A stretch of 64,000 nucleotides of DNA from Liolophura sinensis (taxonomy: Eukaryota; Mollusca; Polyplacophora; Chitonida; Chitonidae): positions 23,015,127 through 23,079,126 of the forward strand of contig NC_088297.1 of assembly GCF_032854445.1 (NCBI RefSeq), in the 5' to 3' direction. This document shows positions 46,721-60,440 of the stretch, one piece after another (position 1 is the stretch's first letter; every line of letters begins with the position of its first letter). Below the pieces are notes generated by a model that was not told the DNA's origin, searched no databases, and was given only the letters and a program-made list of their open reading frames with translations. Position numbers and translations under genes: made by a program.

Positions 46721-47189
46721 TGAGCCACCTCAAGGACCTAAGTCTAGATTTCAGCGGCTTCCTACAATTTTAGCCACCACAAATTATCCAAAGCCGCGTC
46801 CCAGGTTACATGTACATCTCAGAACACAGAACTTCCACTATTATCTTCCCCTAGATTCCCATTTGCAGCTATACAGCCAAGGTCCGCTTATATATATGTA
46901 GCATCTCCAACTTACACCATATTCCGCCTAATTACCATCCAAAAGTGGCATAAAAAAACGCACATCTGGCTAGCGGAAAGGCCAGAATTCCCGGGGCCTA
47001 TGAGGCCCCTAGACACGGCTATTTTGTTTTGATGGCTGTTAAGTTTTCTTCCTGAAGACCCCAAAAGGCTTGTGTATCTTGCCATTATTTTAGTATACAG
47101 TATAGTATACTTCGTCTCTGCAGCCGCACCCCCCCCCCCACCCCAACCACCTGAGCCATCCACCCAACCACGTCAAACAACATCCAGAT

Positions 47190-47292
47190 AAATCTTATTT
47201 ATTGGCGTTAACGGTGTTTCACGCAACAATGGAGAATATATCTGGTATATAATGATGAAAGGAAACCGGACAGAGCCCAAGGGAAACCACCT
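47190..47292 (-). mobile_element. Decayed SINE fragment
   Basis: TTATTTATTGGCGTTAACGG and AAAGGAAACCGGACAGAGCC are recognisable; the rest has drifted. Confidence 0.5.
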
Positions 47293-47659
47293 GAAATAAT
47301 TTATTGTTTAACACCTTGCTGGTCATCATAATTCTCAGCAATACTTCTAATCTCGCTGTACAGAGTCTTAAGCACTCGTCCATTGCTTACATCAGCAAAC
47401 CCTGATCACGTGTTACATGGTTATACCATTTTTCGATATTTACTTATGAACGATATAAAATCCGGGTTTATTACCTGCCAATATAAAAAAAATTGGGGCG
47501 TATAAAGTGGTGTAGGCCTATAAATCGGCCGTGATCAGTTTGGGATAATACCGCATAACTAATTTATTCCATAATATTGGATGAGGTGTTAGGCCAAATA
47601 CTTCCCAGATTAGACGACGGCAAAGCACTGCCGGGGTTTACGACCTGTTGCAATAATAA

Positions 47660-49030
47660 AGACGACTTCGTGTAATGTGGAGAGTGAAATCAGACCTATT
47701 TACAGCAGTGACACTTAATTATAGGATGAGGAGTAAAATCAAATCTATTTATACCAGTGACACCTACATGCAGGATGGAAAGTAAAATAAGATCTACTTA
47801 CAGCAGTGACTCCTACATACAGGGTGGAGAGTACAATAACATCTACTTACAGCAGTGACACCTACATACAGGATGGAGAGTAAAATAAGATATACTTACA
47901 GCAGTGACACCTACATACAGGCAGTGACACCTACATGCAGGATGGAAAGTAAAATAAGATCTACTTACAGCAGTGACTAATACATACAGGATGGAGAGTA
48001 CAATAAGATCTACTTACACCAGTGACACCTGCATACAGGGTGGAGAGTACAATAAGATCTACTTACACCAGTGACACCTACATACAGGATAGACAGTAAA
48101 ATAAGATCTACTTACAGCAGCGACACCTGCATTCAGGGTGGATAATGAAATCAAGCCTACTTACACCAGTGACACCTACATACAGGGTGGAGAGTGAAAT
48201 CAGATCTACTTATACCAGTGACACCTACATACAGTGTTGAGAGTGAAATCAGATCTACTTATACCAGTGACACCTACATACAGGGTTGAGAGTAAAATCA
48301 GATCTACTTATACCAGTGACACCTACATACAGGGTTGAGAGTAAAATCAGATCTACTTATACCATTGACACCTACATACAGGGTGGAGAGTGAAATCAAA
48401 TCTACTTATACCAGTGACACCTACATACAGGGTGGAGAGAAAAATCAGACCTACTTACACCAATGACACCTACATAGAGGGTGGAGAGTAAAATAAGATC
48501 TACTTACAGCAGTGACACCTACATACAGGGTGGAGAGTAAAATCAGATCTACTTAAACCAGTGACACCTACATACAGGGTGGAGAGTAAAATTAGATCTA
48601 CTTATACCAGTGACACCTACATACAGGGTGGAGAGTAAAATCAGATCTACTTACAGCAGTGACACCTACATGCAGGGTGGAGAGTAAAATCAGATCTACT
48701 TATACCAGTGACACCTACATACAGTGTTGAGAGTGAAATCAGATCTATTTACAGCAGTGACACCTACATACAGGGTTGAGAGTAAAATCAGATCCACTTA
48801 CAGCAGTGACACCTACATACAGGGTGGAGAGTAAAATCAGATCTACTGATACCAGTGACACCTACATACAGTGTTGAGAGTGAAATCAGATCTACTTACA
48901 CCAGTGACATCTACATTCAGGGTGGAGAGTAAAATCAGATCTACTTATACCAGTGACACCTACATACAGGGTGGAGTGTAAAATCAGACCTACTTTCCCC
49001 AAGTGGCACCTGCATACAGGCTACAGAGTA
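47660..49030. repeat. 49-bp minisatellite (about 28 units)
   Basis: Unit TGGAGAGTAAAATCAGATCT + ACTTATACCAGTGACACCTACATACAGGG. Variation is mild, and older units lie at the left edge. Confidence 0.9.
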
Positions 49031-50235
49031 AAATCAGATCTGCTTGTAAACAATAAAAACAATGCAAAGTAAGCAGACCCCAGGACACGTAGTCCACCAG
49101 CATAGTCCTGCGGATATGTACACATGCTCACTACAAAAGGCCACAGTATGCAGAATAATTTATTTTTAATTGAATCATACAAATGTGTTTTGGGATATTT
49201 GTAAACTGAGATGGAGATCGGTGTGAACAGCCGAATCTCCGTATTTTGTCCGTGTACAAGCTTACGGTATAAGATTCTTCGTGAAAACGCACAAGTTATA
49301 TTATTACAAAAACTAGTGCAAATATAGGGATTCGTATTAAACCGAAATATTTCTCACAGCTTGCATAAATTCACATAAGTTAAAGAAATGCTCATGTTTG
49401 AACTAAGCTAAAAGCATTCCTCAAAACATGGAGCTAAATGAGCCAAAGGCTTATTTTTGCATATTCCTAAAGTTAAAAACATTGCAGGACATTGAAACTG
49501 TCACACCTGAAGGCTAAATACACTTTGATTATTTTTTGAGAAAGAATTTCTTACCTATAAGCTATATTTCTCATTTTTTATTTTTAAATCGTCTCAAATG
49601 CCTATCTATTTGGGGTTAAATCCAGTTTGTTTTCACCGCCAGTACTCTTATCACGTGACCAAAGAGTTTACTGATGATTGGCTCAGAGGAGATTATGAAT
49701 AAGCACAAGGACGCACAGGAGTAATTGGTGTCCAAGAGAATGAGGACCTATTAAACGTCCGGCAGCAGGACGTTGACGTCATTTCCCAGCCCATCATGAT
49801 GACGTCACATTAAAGACAGTATGACATTACGACAGAAATTGATACACTGCAATGTTGTAGACACTACAATCTATTCTTGATGTAACGATGACTCGAGGTC
49901 CTGTTTCACACTAGCGCCACCTCACGGGATTAAAAATTATGCCGCCTCCCCATTAGTGTTTAAAATGGTTTATAGAAACGTATGAGGGTTCTTGTAATTC
50001 ATATATATCTGCACGAGGATGAGAATGACGTTTAAAATGAGAACAATGCAATCTGGGCACTTTGGGATAATATACAGAAACCATTTTCTTCTTTTCCAAA
50101 CACATTGACGTTACTGATCGCTTGTTATCGAGAACTTCTGGACCATGTTCGGGATTTACTTATCTATATGATTGTTGTTTAACCCCATATAACACAAAAT
50201 TCTTTGAGCAATATTCTATCAGACATTAAGCCTCA
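49030..50235. other. Spacer before duplication copy 2
   Basis: AT-rich; no gene, array or complete element seen. A SINE-like remnant (GATTGTTGTTTAACCCCATA) lies near 50170, just before the duplication edge. Confidence 0.4.
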
Positions 50236-51290
50236 AAATTCTTTTGGCACACTAGTGCCGTCAGCCAGACCTATATATCTTCAAATTGTTTTGTCGCCAC
50301 GATAAGGCTGAAATATTGCCGATGTGGCGTTAAGCCATAATCATTCATTCATTCAAATTGTTTTGAAACAGTATAACTGTAATACATTGCTCTTTTATGT
50401 AGTTTTTACCGCGTAAGTCCATCGCAATTGATTAAAGCTTCCAGCTTCTTTCACAGTATCACTGTAAGACATAGCTTACATATCAACATTCTTTTGACAC
50501 AATAACACGTCAAGCACAAAGCTTCAAGGTTCTTTTAACACAATAACACATTGACTGGTTTGATTTCAGAAGATTATTTAGTCACAGTAACACTGCCAAA
50601 TATATTAGGCAACTCAAAGGATTTCTTCTGGACACGGTGAGACTGTAAGATAAACATATATAGTGCATTTAAGATTCCTTTGACACACAGATACCGTCAA
50701 ACATATCAAGTCAAGTTCCCTTGATACATTCATAATACCAAACATTATGTTTCAAGGTTCTACTGACATAACAGCGCTAAGAGATAGAGCTCCCGTGTTC
50801 TTTTGCAGTAAGAATCTCTTCAACATTCTAAAAGTTGGGCGCAGTAACATCAAAAGACATAAGCTGATCTGCAGCGTTGGGAGTGTTTTGATACAGGAGC
50901 CAAAAATACATGGCAGATAAAAGATGCAATAATACTGTCAAAGAGCTTCGCCAGAAACCCCCAAAGTGTAAATTAAGTCAAATGAAATGTTTTTACAAAA
51001 CATATCTTCCGCGCAACTAATAAAGTTTTACAGGAAAATACAGGTAACTTCTCCGACACAACTACAACGTATTGTTTCCTTTATAGTTTCATATTCGGTG
51101 TGAAACTCTTTGGTGAAATTAATTTTATAAAGTCTGAAACCCCCATGGCGTGATGTAAAAAAGGGATTGTCTTTTACGATCGCCAATAGACATTCTGCGA
51201 CTTTATGATAAACAAAATGTTTCTGAAAATTCGGTTGGACAAAACTGGACCAAAGATGCTAAAACCGCCTTTGTCCTCCAAATACTAATT

Positions 51291-51416
51291 TTTAAATGAG
51301 TGTTTTGCGCCATACGCAAGAATATTTTACTTATACTACGGCGTCCAGCATTATATTGGTAGGACACCGGATAGAATCCCTGGGAAACTCACGAATATCC
51401 TCAGGTTGCCGAAATA
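51291..51416 (-). mobile_element. Old SINE body fragment, copy 2
   Basis: Equivalent of 1340-1465. Confidence 0.65.
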
Positions 51417-51849
51417 ATCGGTTGTTCATGTATTGGACTGAGGTCACCATATACACTGAATTCTATTTACCATTTGCTCCTCTCAGTATACGATGATGTA
51501 CGTTTTTATGTCATGTTACACTTGTCCTCATTCTTAATGACATTTAATCATGCAAATATTCTCCGTCTGCAAGAAACTCAAAGTCACAAAGGTACAAATG
51601 TACCACGGAAATAGGTTTATCTAAACAGTCTACCGTGTTGTTTAAACAGGGGAACTAACTCTGATGGTGGTTGGCCTCAGCACTTGATAGGCGTGTGTGT
51701 GTCTTGCTCGTCATGTAGTGTTCATCAGGACTCTTTTTCCAGTCCAGGATGCTGCTGACCAATAGTGATCAGTTATCCACTAAAACCTAAAATCTTACAG
51801 GTTTTAGGAAAACTCAAAAATGAAGTATACATAAGATGGAAAGTCGGAG

Positions 51850-52300
51850 AAAGTTAATTGTAAACATCGTCTTAAACATTTTTCCCATTTTTCTTTACCT
51901 ACTATACGGTAGGTATTCGGGACCACCTTCTGGTATGCTAGTGTATCGTCTTTGCATAAAAAGTCCTAAATAGGGATGTGATTTATGTCCAATAAATATA
52001 TTTGAGCTTGAATTTTGTGTTTTCTCCTGACAAACGTTTAAAAGGCGTATTTTAATCATATTTATAATATATTCCTTACTAATATCCTGATTCAGATTTA
52101 ACGCGTGCGTTTAGATATAAACAACAATTTTACATTCCAAACAGTCTATTAGACCAGCATCACATCATAAAATGGAACTTTCCTATGCACCAAAAGGTGG
52201 TCCCAAATACCCCCCATACAAACAATATTTTAAAATGTTCCTTTCTCTGTAATGAAAAATTTCAAAAATATTTAAGACCAAGCTTACAAAGAACTTTTCA
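51850..52300. mobile_element. Palindromic MITE-like element, family A, copy 2
   Basis: Duplicate of 1899-2350. Confidence 0.65.
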
Positions 52301-52366
52301 CACCTTTTCAACCGAAATTTGCATGATTTTTAATAAATTCAACGACAGATACATGTAATGGATTTT

Positions 52367-54343
52367 ATGCCATGTCACAACAATGCATATTATCTAATCT
52401 GTACAGGTTACGCCATGTCACAAGAATGCATGTTATCTTATCTGTACAGGTTACGCAATGTCACAAAAATGTATGTTATCTGATCTGTACATGCTACGCG
52501 ATTTCACAAGAATGTGTGTTATTTGATCTGTATATTTTATGCCATGTCACAAGAATGCATGTTATCTGATCTGTATATTTTATGCCATGTCACAAGAATG
52601 CATGTTATCTGATCTGTACATTTTACGCCATGTCACAAGAATGCATGTTATCTGATCTGTGCATTTTATGCCATATCACAAGAATGCATGTTATCTTATC
52701 TGTACAGGTTATGCCATGTCACAAAAATGCATGTTATCTGTTCTGTACATTTTATGACATGTCACAAGAATGCATGTTATCTGATCTGCACAGGTTATGC
52801 CATGTCACAAGAATGCATGTTATCTGATCTGTACAGATTATGCCATGTCACAAGAATGCATGTTATCTGATCTGTACATTTTATGACATGTCACAAGAAT
52901 GCACGTTATTTGATCTGTATAGGTTATGCCTTGTCACAAGAATGCATGTTATTCAATCTGTGCATTTTTTGCCATGTCACAAGAATGCATGTTATCTAAT
53001 CTGTGCATTTTATGCCATATCACAAGAATACATGTTATTTGTTCTGTGCATTTTTTGCCATGTCACAAGAATGCATGTTATCTGATCTGTGCATTTTATG
53101 CCATATCACAAGAATGCATGTTATCTGATCTGTACAGGTTATGCCATGTCACAAAAATGCATGTTATCTGTTCTGTGCATTTTATGCCATGTCACAAGAA
53201 TGCATGTTATCTGATCTGTACATTTTACGCCATGTCACAAGAATGCATGTTATCTGATGTGAGCATTTTATGCCATATCACAAGAATGCATGTTATCTGA
53301 TCTGTACATTTTTTGCCATGTCACAAGAATGCATGTTATCTGATGTGAGCATTTTACGCCATGTCACAAGAATGCATGTTATCTGTTCTGTGCATTTTAT
53401 GCCATATCACAAGAATGCATGTTATCTAATCTGTGCATTTTATGCCATGTCACAAGAATGCAAGTTATCCAATCTGTGCATTTTTTGCCATGTCACAAGA
53501 ATGCATGTTATCTGATCTGTACATTTTATGACATGTCACAAGAATGCACGTTATTTAATCTCTATAGGTTATGCCTTGTCACAAGAATGCATGTTATCTG
53601 TTCTGTGCATTTTATGCCATATCACAAGAATGCATGTTATCTGATCTGTACCGGTTACGCCATGTCACAAGAATGCATGTTATCTGATCTGTGCATTTTA
53701 TGCCATATCACAAGAATGCATGTTATCTGATCTGTACAGGTTATGCCATGTCACAAAAATGCATGTTATCTGTTCTGTACATTTTATGACATGTCACAAG
53801 AATGCATGTTATCTGATCTGCACAGGTTAGGCCATGTCACAAGAATGCATGTTATCTGATCTGTACAGATTATGCCATGTCACAAGAATGCATGTTATCT
53901 GATCTGTGCATTTTATGCCATATCACAAGAATGCAAATTATCTGATCTGTACATTTTATGACACATCACAAGAATGCATGTTATTTGATCTGCACAGATT
54001 ATGCCATGTCACAAGAATGCATGTTATCTGATCTGCACAGGTTATGCCATGTCACAAGAATGCATGTTATCGGATCTGTACAGGTTATGCCATGTCACAA
54101 GAATGCATGTTATCTGATCTGTACAGATTATGCCATGTCACAAGAATGCATGTTATCTGATCTGTACATTTTACGCCGTGTCACAAGAATGCATGTTATC
54201 TGATCTGTGCATTTTATGCCATGTCATAAGAATGCATGTTATCTAATCTGTGCATTTTATGCCATGTCACAAGAATGCAACTTATCCGATCTGTGCATTT
54301 TTTGCCATGTCACAAAAATGCATGTTATCTCACTGTACAGGTT
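52367..54343. repeat. 43-bp minisatellite, copy 2 (about 46 units)
   Basis: Same unit as 2418-3360 but about twice as long, with a common variant ending GTGCATTTT. Confidence 0.9.
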
Positions 54344-54560
54344 ATTTTATAACTTCTCTCCACACTTCGTGCTAGTCTTCAAAGTCTTATCAATTATGGT
54401 TTCAAACCGCATCTAAAATTATACATTGCTGCTCGAGGATGTTGAGGATTTAGAATGTGTTAAATATATCTCAAACCGAAAGCCCAGTAAATAATACATA
54501 TAATGCAGTACGCAAATAGTAAATCGTGGTACCACTTGGACAATATAAACTAATATACTT

Positions 54561-55345
54561 TCTACCTTGTTAGCACAAATTGGACACACTAAAGTATATG
54601 TACTATCTACTTGGTTAGCACACATTGGACACACCAAAGCATATGTGCTGCCTACCTGGTTAGCACAAAATGGACACACCAAGTATATGTACTATCTACC
54701 TGGTTAGCACAAATTGGACACACCACGTATATGCACTTTCTACCTGGTTAGCACAAATTGGACACACCAAAGCATATGTGCTGCCTACCTGGTTAGCACA
54801 AATTGAACACACTAAGTATATGTACTACCTACCTGGTTAGCACAAAGTGGACACACCAAAGCATATGTGCTGCCTACCTCATTAGCACACACTGAACACG
54901 CCAAGTATATGTCCTATCTACCTGGTTAGCATAAACTGGACACACCAAAGTATATGTACTATCTATCTGGTTAGCACACATTGTTCACACGAAGTATATG
55001 TACTATCGACCTGGTTAGCACAAATTGAACACACCACGTATATGCACTTTCTACCTGGTTAGCACAAATTGAACACACCACGTATATGCACTTTCTACCT
55101 GGTTAGCACAAATTGGACACACCAAGTATATGTCCTATCTACCTGGTTAGCACAAACTGGACACACCAAAGTATATGTACTATCTACCTCGTTAGCACAA
55201 GTTGGACACACCAAGTATATGTACTATCTACCTGGTTAGCACAAATTGGACACACCAAGTATATGTACTATCTTCCTGTTTAGTACTAACTGAACACACT
55301 AAGTATATGTACTATCTAACTGTTAGGCCCAAATTGGGCACACCA
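54561..55345. repeat. 43-45-bp minisatellite, copy 2 (about 18 units)
   Basis: Same unit as 3577-5610 but well under half the length. Confidence 0.9.
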
Positions 55346-55436
55346 CGCACCATGTAGCATGTTGATATAGACACACACCTAGTATCTTCTAGAGTGATGA
55401 CTCAGACTGGAAACACGAAGTGTCATTTAAAGCGTA

Positions 55437-55682
55437 AGCGGAGTCCTCCGTGACCCAGGTGAGTAGTGTGCAAGCACGACCCAATGACCCATGCCTTTCA
55501 CTAGCTCATGCTGGCTTTCTCTCCGACAGTACGTGGGAAGATCTGCGAGGAACTTGGGGATTGTTTGTGGTTTTCCCCAGGGGTTCTGCTCGGATTCCTC
55601 TCAACGTAACGCTGGCGGCCGTTGTATAAATGAAATATTCTTGAGGACGGCATAAAACACCAAACACACAAATAAATAAAGA
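55437..55682 (+). mobile_element. tRNA-SINE, copy 2 of duplication
   Basis: Equivalent of 5700-5948, with small differences including AACGTAACGCTGG in place of AGCATAACGCTGG. Confidence 0.8.
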
Positions 55683-56218
55683 GCTAAAACAAATCGAATG
55701 CAAAAACCACAAACGCATATCTTCGAAATGCCGTGGATTAAAACTTCACAAATCACTATATAACCCACGTAGAATTATAGATAGTCTGCTCGCTCTCTTA
55801 TTAAACATGTGACATTTGGAGACATTTTGTTTCTGAACATTGGCATGACTGGAGTTAATAATTATCTTTTGGGCGTTATTTTGCTCCATTGACCTCCTAT
55901 AACCTCAGATTTTCAGTTTTCCCAACAATGCCTACACTTCCATGTATGCATTTCAAGTTCGGTTATTTCCAGCTGATAGAGACATAAAACTTGGCACCAC
56001 TATAGCCCTTGGTTGATAAGATCCCTAGTTCGTATCCAGCAGCAGGGATTAGTCAAACGAAGGCTTTTGTCAAGAGGTTCTATTGTATACCAAAAACCCC
56101 TTAATATTCTTTAGTGCCTAAACTAAAACAGCCCTCAATCACGCAAATAAATATTAATTTAAAAAAGTCAATAAGATACAGGAAATATGATCCCAGTTGC
56201 AGATTCTTACACTCAAAC

Positions 56219-56455
56219 AATTAATCTGTTAATTTTAATAAAACGTCTGTTGTCTGAGTGATGCTAGATTGTGTTCTGTTATTATGGCACAATATTCTCT
56301 CAAATTCAACACAACATCCTGTTAGTCTAATAGAATTATTTTGCTGAACTAATAGAATGTGTGTATTCTATTCAACAGAACAATCTACTCCAATAATAGA
56401 AAAAATTCTAGCATCACTCAGGCATCAGACGTTCTGTTAAATTAACAGAATAATT
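56219..56455. mobile_element. MITE with about 60-bp inverted ends, family B, copy 2
   Basis: Duplicate of 6485-6720 upstream of the CUB pseudogene. Confidence 0.75.
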
Positions 56456-57789
56456 TTGGATGGTACATTAACGAATCGTTAGACTCAATAAATCTTACTG
56501 TAAATAAACATCGTATCACCAGACAGTTTAAAAGACAGCTTTACGCGTCTTTGATAATAGACTGCGGAAGATATCATTGACTTTTTAATGTGCGATTGTT
56601 AGCTCTATATGCTGCACAAACAAACCCTGAGATTAATTCGCAGGTGAGGGGACTTCTTTGTGGCATCTTGTGACAGCTAAATGGTTTCTCATCATTAAGG
56701 TGTTTGATCAGGTTACTTCGGCTGTGTGTACAGTAACATCATCTAGTAGCCTATAAAACACCAGCTTAACACCCTATCCTCTCATCACTTCATCATGAAG
56801 ACTCTCATCGCTGTGGTGTTAGCTCTGACAGTTCTGCAGGCGACCGCTGTGGTAAGATTCCTTATCGGTTGTTTGCTTTGGTTGTGAAATTGGTATATTT
56901 TTTTTTATATATATTCAAGGGGACTATGTGACCAGTGGTCTAAGACGTTCGTGTGACCAATTACTCAGTCTTTACGCTCGCCGATGACCCATTATTCATT
57001 CCGCCAATATATATGATACGCATATCTGTACGTCACACGTCTTCAGTGAGCAAGGCCGTTTACGCACTCTTGACGCTCTTTAACGACTCATGAGTTCAAC
57101 CAATATCATCTGCACATCTGTACGTAACACGTGGGAAAGTTCGTCAGTAACCTGACAAAGGTTGGTCGTTTATTCAGGGCACTTAAGTTTCAACCACCCA
57201 TGTATGCATGAAAATGACCGCCATCGGGCTAAACAACAATAAAATAAGTAAAACAAAAAAATAATATAAAACAATAGCTCTTAATGTAACTCTTAACTAC
57301 AGCGCATGTAAAGATGCACTGATTTCTTCTTGACGTGTGTTTTTTGTTTGACGGGTACGTTCTCAAACGTTCATGAACGTCCTCGTGCGTGTAGTGCTTG
57401 CACCAGGACGGCCGTTCACCTATTGGATTCCATGCTGACTGCACTTTTCATGACGATGTGTTTGCATAATTATCTTGTCCGATTTCACTCTTTTGTGAAG
57501 CCCAAGCAACTCCAGATTCTTTCCTACAATGAAGTCCGTTATCAGTCTTCATTGATGTTCTGGATCTGCCGCCTGTCACACTTGCATCATCACGTAGTCA
57601 GGATTCTGTTGCACCGAAAGAAGTCTGGTAACCCCGTCAGCCTGATTTCCTCCTCCCTTCAGACAGTTCACTATTGTATATGCGAAATGCGTAATTTGAC
57701 TTACAGAAATGAGCTTAGCAATTATACTTTACTGTTTGTATTTTATCACCTGCTTCCAGTTGGAGTCCTGTATGTAGCTGAGCGTTTTA

Positions 57790-57954
57790 GTTAGCACCTG
57801 GTTAGTGTGCTTGTGCGTCACAATGACCCAGAAGCCTATCACCAGCGCGGTCGTTGTGAGATCAAGTTCAGCTTATACTGGCTTCCTCTTCGGTCGCGCG
57901 TGGGAAGGCGTAAATAGGCCTAAGTAAATAAATAAATAAATGAATAAATAAAAT
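57790..57954 (+). mobile_element. tRNA-SINE lacking its middle, copy 2
   Basis: Same internally deleted element as 8055-8218. Confidence 0.75.
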
Positions 57955-58658
57955 GCTCTCAATTGGGATTACAGCCTTAAACCCGATAAGGCCACATTCT
58001 GTTCATACGCTTCAAGTGTAAAATAAACCTATCCTTACTAAACATCGATCAATTAAACACATAAATAAATTACTGCATGTTAGACAGCAACTAATGAATT
58101 ATTTCCTATTTCATGTGATGTTCTGCTTTTCCCTTGTTCCGAATACAACGCCAGCCTCTGGACGTGAATTAAGCGGAAGTTGACAGACCTGGTAGGGCTA
58201 TTTACACTTGTTTTTAGAATCTTTCACTTCTTGACTTTTTTTGGTTCACCTTGGATTTGAATTTTCAAGGCAAAACCTTCTTTACAGGGATGTTGCATTT
58301 GCTTTGTTTCCAGATAAAAGATTCATGTAGGCCTATATATACTATAACTATGGATACAGACTACCTTAACATTTTGAACCGCTATTTGTTGCACTGAAGT
58401 TTATGCAAATGAAAATCTAGAAAATTAAATAGATTCTTTTTTCTGGTGTATCATCATACCGGAAAACCTCTTTTAGACGCGTTCGCTGGTTATAAAAAAA
58501 ACTCACGCCTGACTGGGTAAAAGTGATAACATGGCGGCGCTTTAGATTTTTTGCTTTCTTTGAACCGGTGATATCAGGGTTATACGACATCACAAAAATA
58601 AACGGCATACTATATGGATGCATATATACATTGGGTCTAGTGATGTCTTTTCTCTTGT

Positions 58659-58977
58659 TGGGAGCGGAAGACCCAGGATCAACCCTGGGTCGAGTCACAC
58701 CTAAGACTTTAAAAGAGGAAGTTGTAACTTCCTCGCTTGGCGTTCAGCATGAAGGGGATAGTGCAACGACTGGTTGACAATTATCAGTATAATGGGTCGG
58801 GCGGTGTGGCTTACTTGCCTTCGGTAAGGCGTCTCAGTGAAGCAGCACTAAATAAAAGAGCGGTGGAAATCCGTCCAGCAACAAGGAGGCACATTACACG
58901 CACTCTAAGGATTCCTTCGTCGTCATATGACTGAAAAATTAAGTACGACGTTCAACCTCAATTACTCACTCACTTAA
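58659..58977 (+). mobile_element. SINE (CACTCACTC-tail group) in CUB intron 2, copy 2
   Basis: Orthologue of the element at 8938-9256, with a few substitutions. Confidence 0.8.
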
Positions 58978-59570
58978 GAGCTTAGGCCAGAAAATTTAAA
59001 TCAAATACATATATCATAAGTCAAGAGCTCCTTCCCACTCATCTGAACAACTCAGTACATAACATCAGTATTAGATAGGAAAATTAGGCAGACTAGATGT
59101 GAGTTCATTAATGTTTTCAATTTTCTTCTGTAACCAGCTCGCTGGGGGAGATACTGCGACCAGTCCTATTACAACAACAGCGGTGTGATAACAAGTCCTA
59201 ACTACCCTCAGAATTATGATAACAACCTAGACTGCGATTACGTCATCAACCCGACGCTGTACGGACGCTATGAGATGCGATTTTACCTCTGTGACTTCGC
59301 TGTGGAAGCGTCTGTATTTGGCGGATGCTCAGACTGGGTGGACTTCAACGGGACGCAGCGGATTTGTGGGATTCAATTGGGCGAGATGAAGTGTGAGTGT
59401 GGCGACCATATCGTTATCATTTGCGCGGTGGCAGTGCTATCCTGGTCGTCAGTTGGCAAGGAAGTTTTAGATTCTGATAGCTGACTGCCCGTGAAGGCTT
59501 GGTGAAAGTAAACGAAAAGCTTCGCTCATTCAGGCGTTTAAAAGCCACTTGCCATACACGGGTATGGTGT

Positions 59571-60440
59571 GCATGGTTGTCTGTATGTCATGATTGTCTA
59601 TACGTCATGAATGTCTGTACGTCATGGTTGTCTTTACTTCATGATTTTCTGTACGTCATGGTTATCTGTACACCATGGTTGTATATGTGTCATGGTTGTC
59701 TGTACGTCATGGTTGTCTGTGCATCATGGTTGTCTGTACGTCATGAATGTCTGTACGTCATAATTGTCAGTATGTCATGCTTGTCTGTATGTTATGATTC
59801 TCTGTATGTCATGGTTGTCTGTACTTCATGATTGTCTGTACGTCATGGTTATCTGTACTTCATGATTGTCTGCACGTCATGGTTATCCGTACGTCATGAT
59901 TGTCTGTACGCAATGGTTGTATGTGCGTCATGGTTGTCTGGACGTCATGGTTGTCTTACGTCATGGTTGTCTGTACGTCATGGTTCTCTGTACGCCATAA
60001 TTGTCAGTATGTCATGGTTGTCTGTATGTCATGATTGTCAGTATGTCATGGTTGTCTGTACGTCATGATTATCTGCATGTCATGGTTATCTGTACGTCAT
60101 GATTGTCTGTATGTCATGGTTGTATGTATGTCATGATTGTCTGTATGTCATGGTTGTCTGTACGTCATGATTATCTGCATGTCATGGTTATCTGTACGTC
60201 ATGATTGTCTGTACGTCATGATTGTCTGTACGTCATGATTGTCTGTACGTCATGGTTGTATGTGCGTCATGGTTGTCTGTACGTCATGATTATCTGCATG
60301 TCATGGTTATCTGTACGTCATGATTGTCTGTATGTCATGGTTGTATGTATGCCATGATTATCTGCATGTCATGGTTATCTGTACGTCATGATTGTCTGTA
60401 CGTCATGATTGTATGTGCGTCACGATTGTTTGTACATCAT
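59571..60440. repeat. 17-bp minisatellite in CUB intron 3, copy 2 (about 51 units)
   Basis: Same unit as 9847-10362, expanded by about 350 bases, with local higher-order blocks (GATTATCTGCATGTCATGGT). Confidence 0.9.
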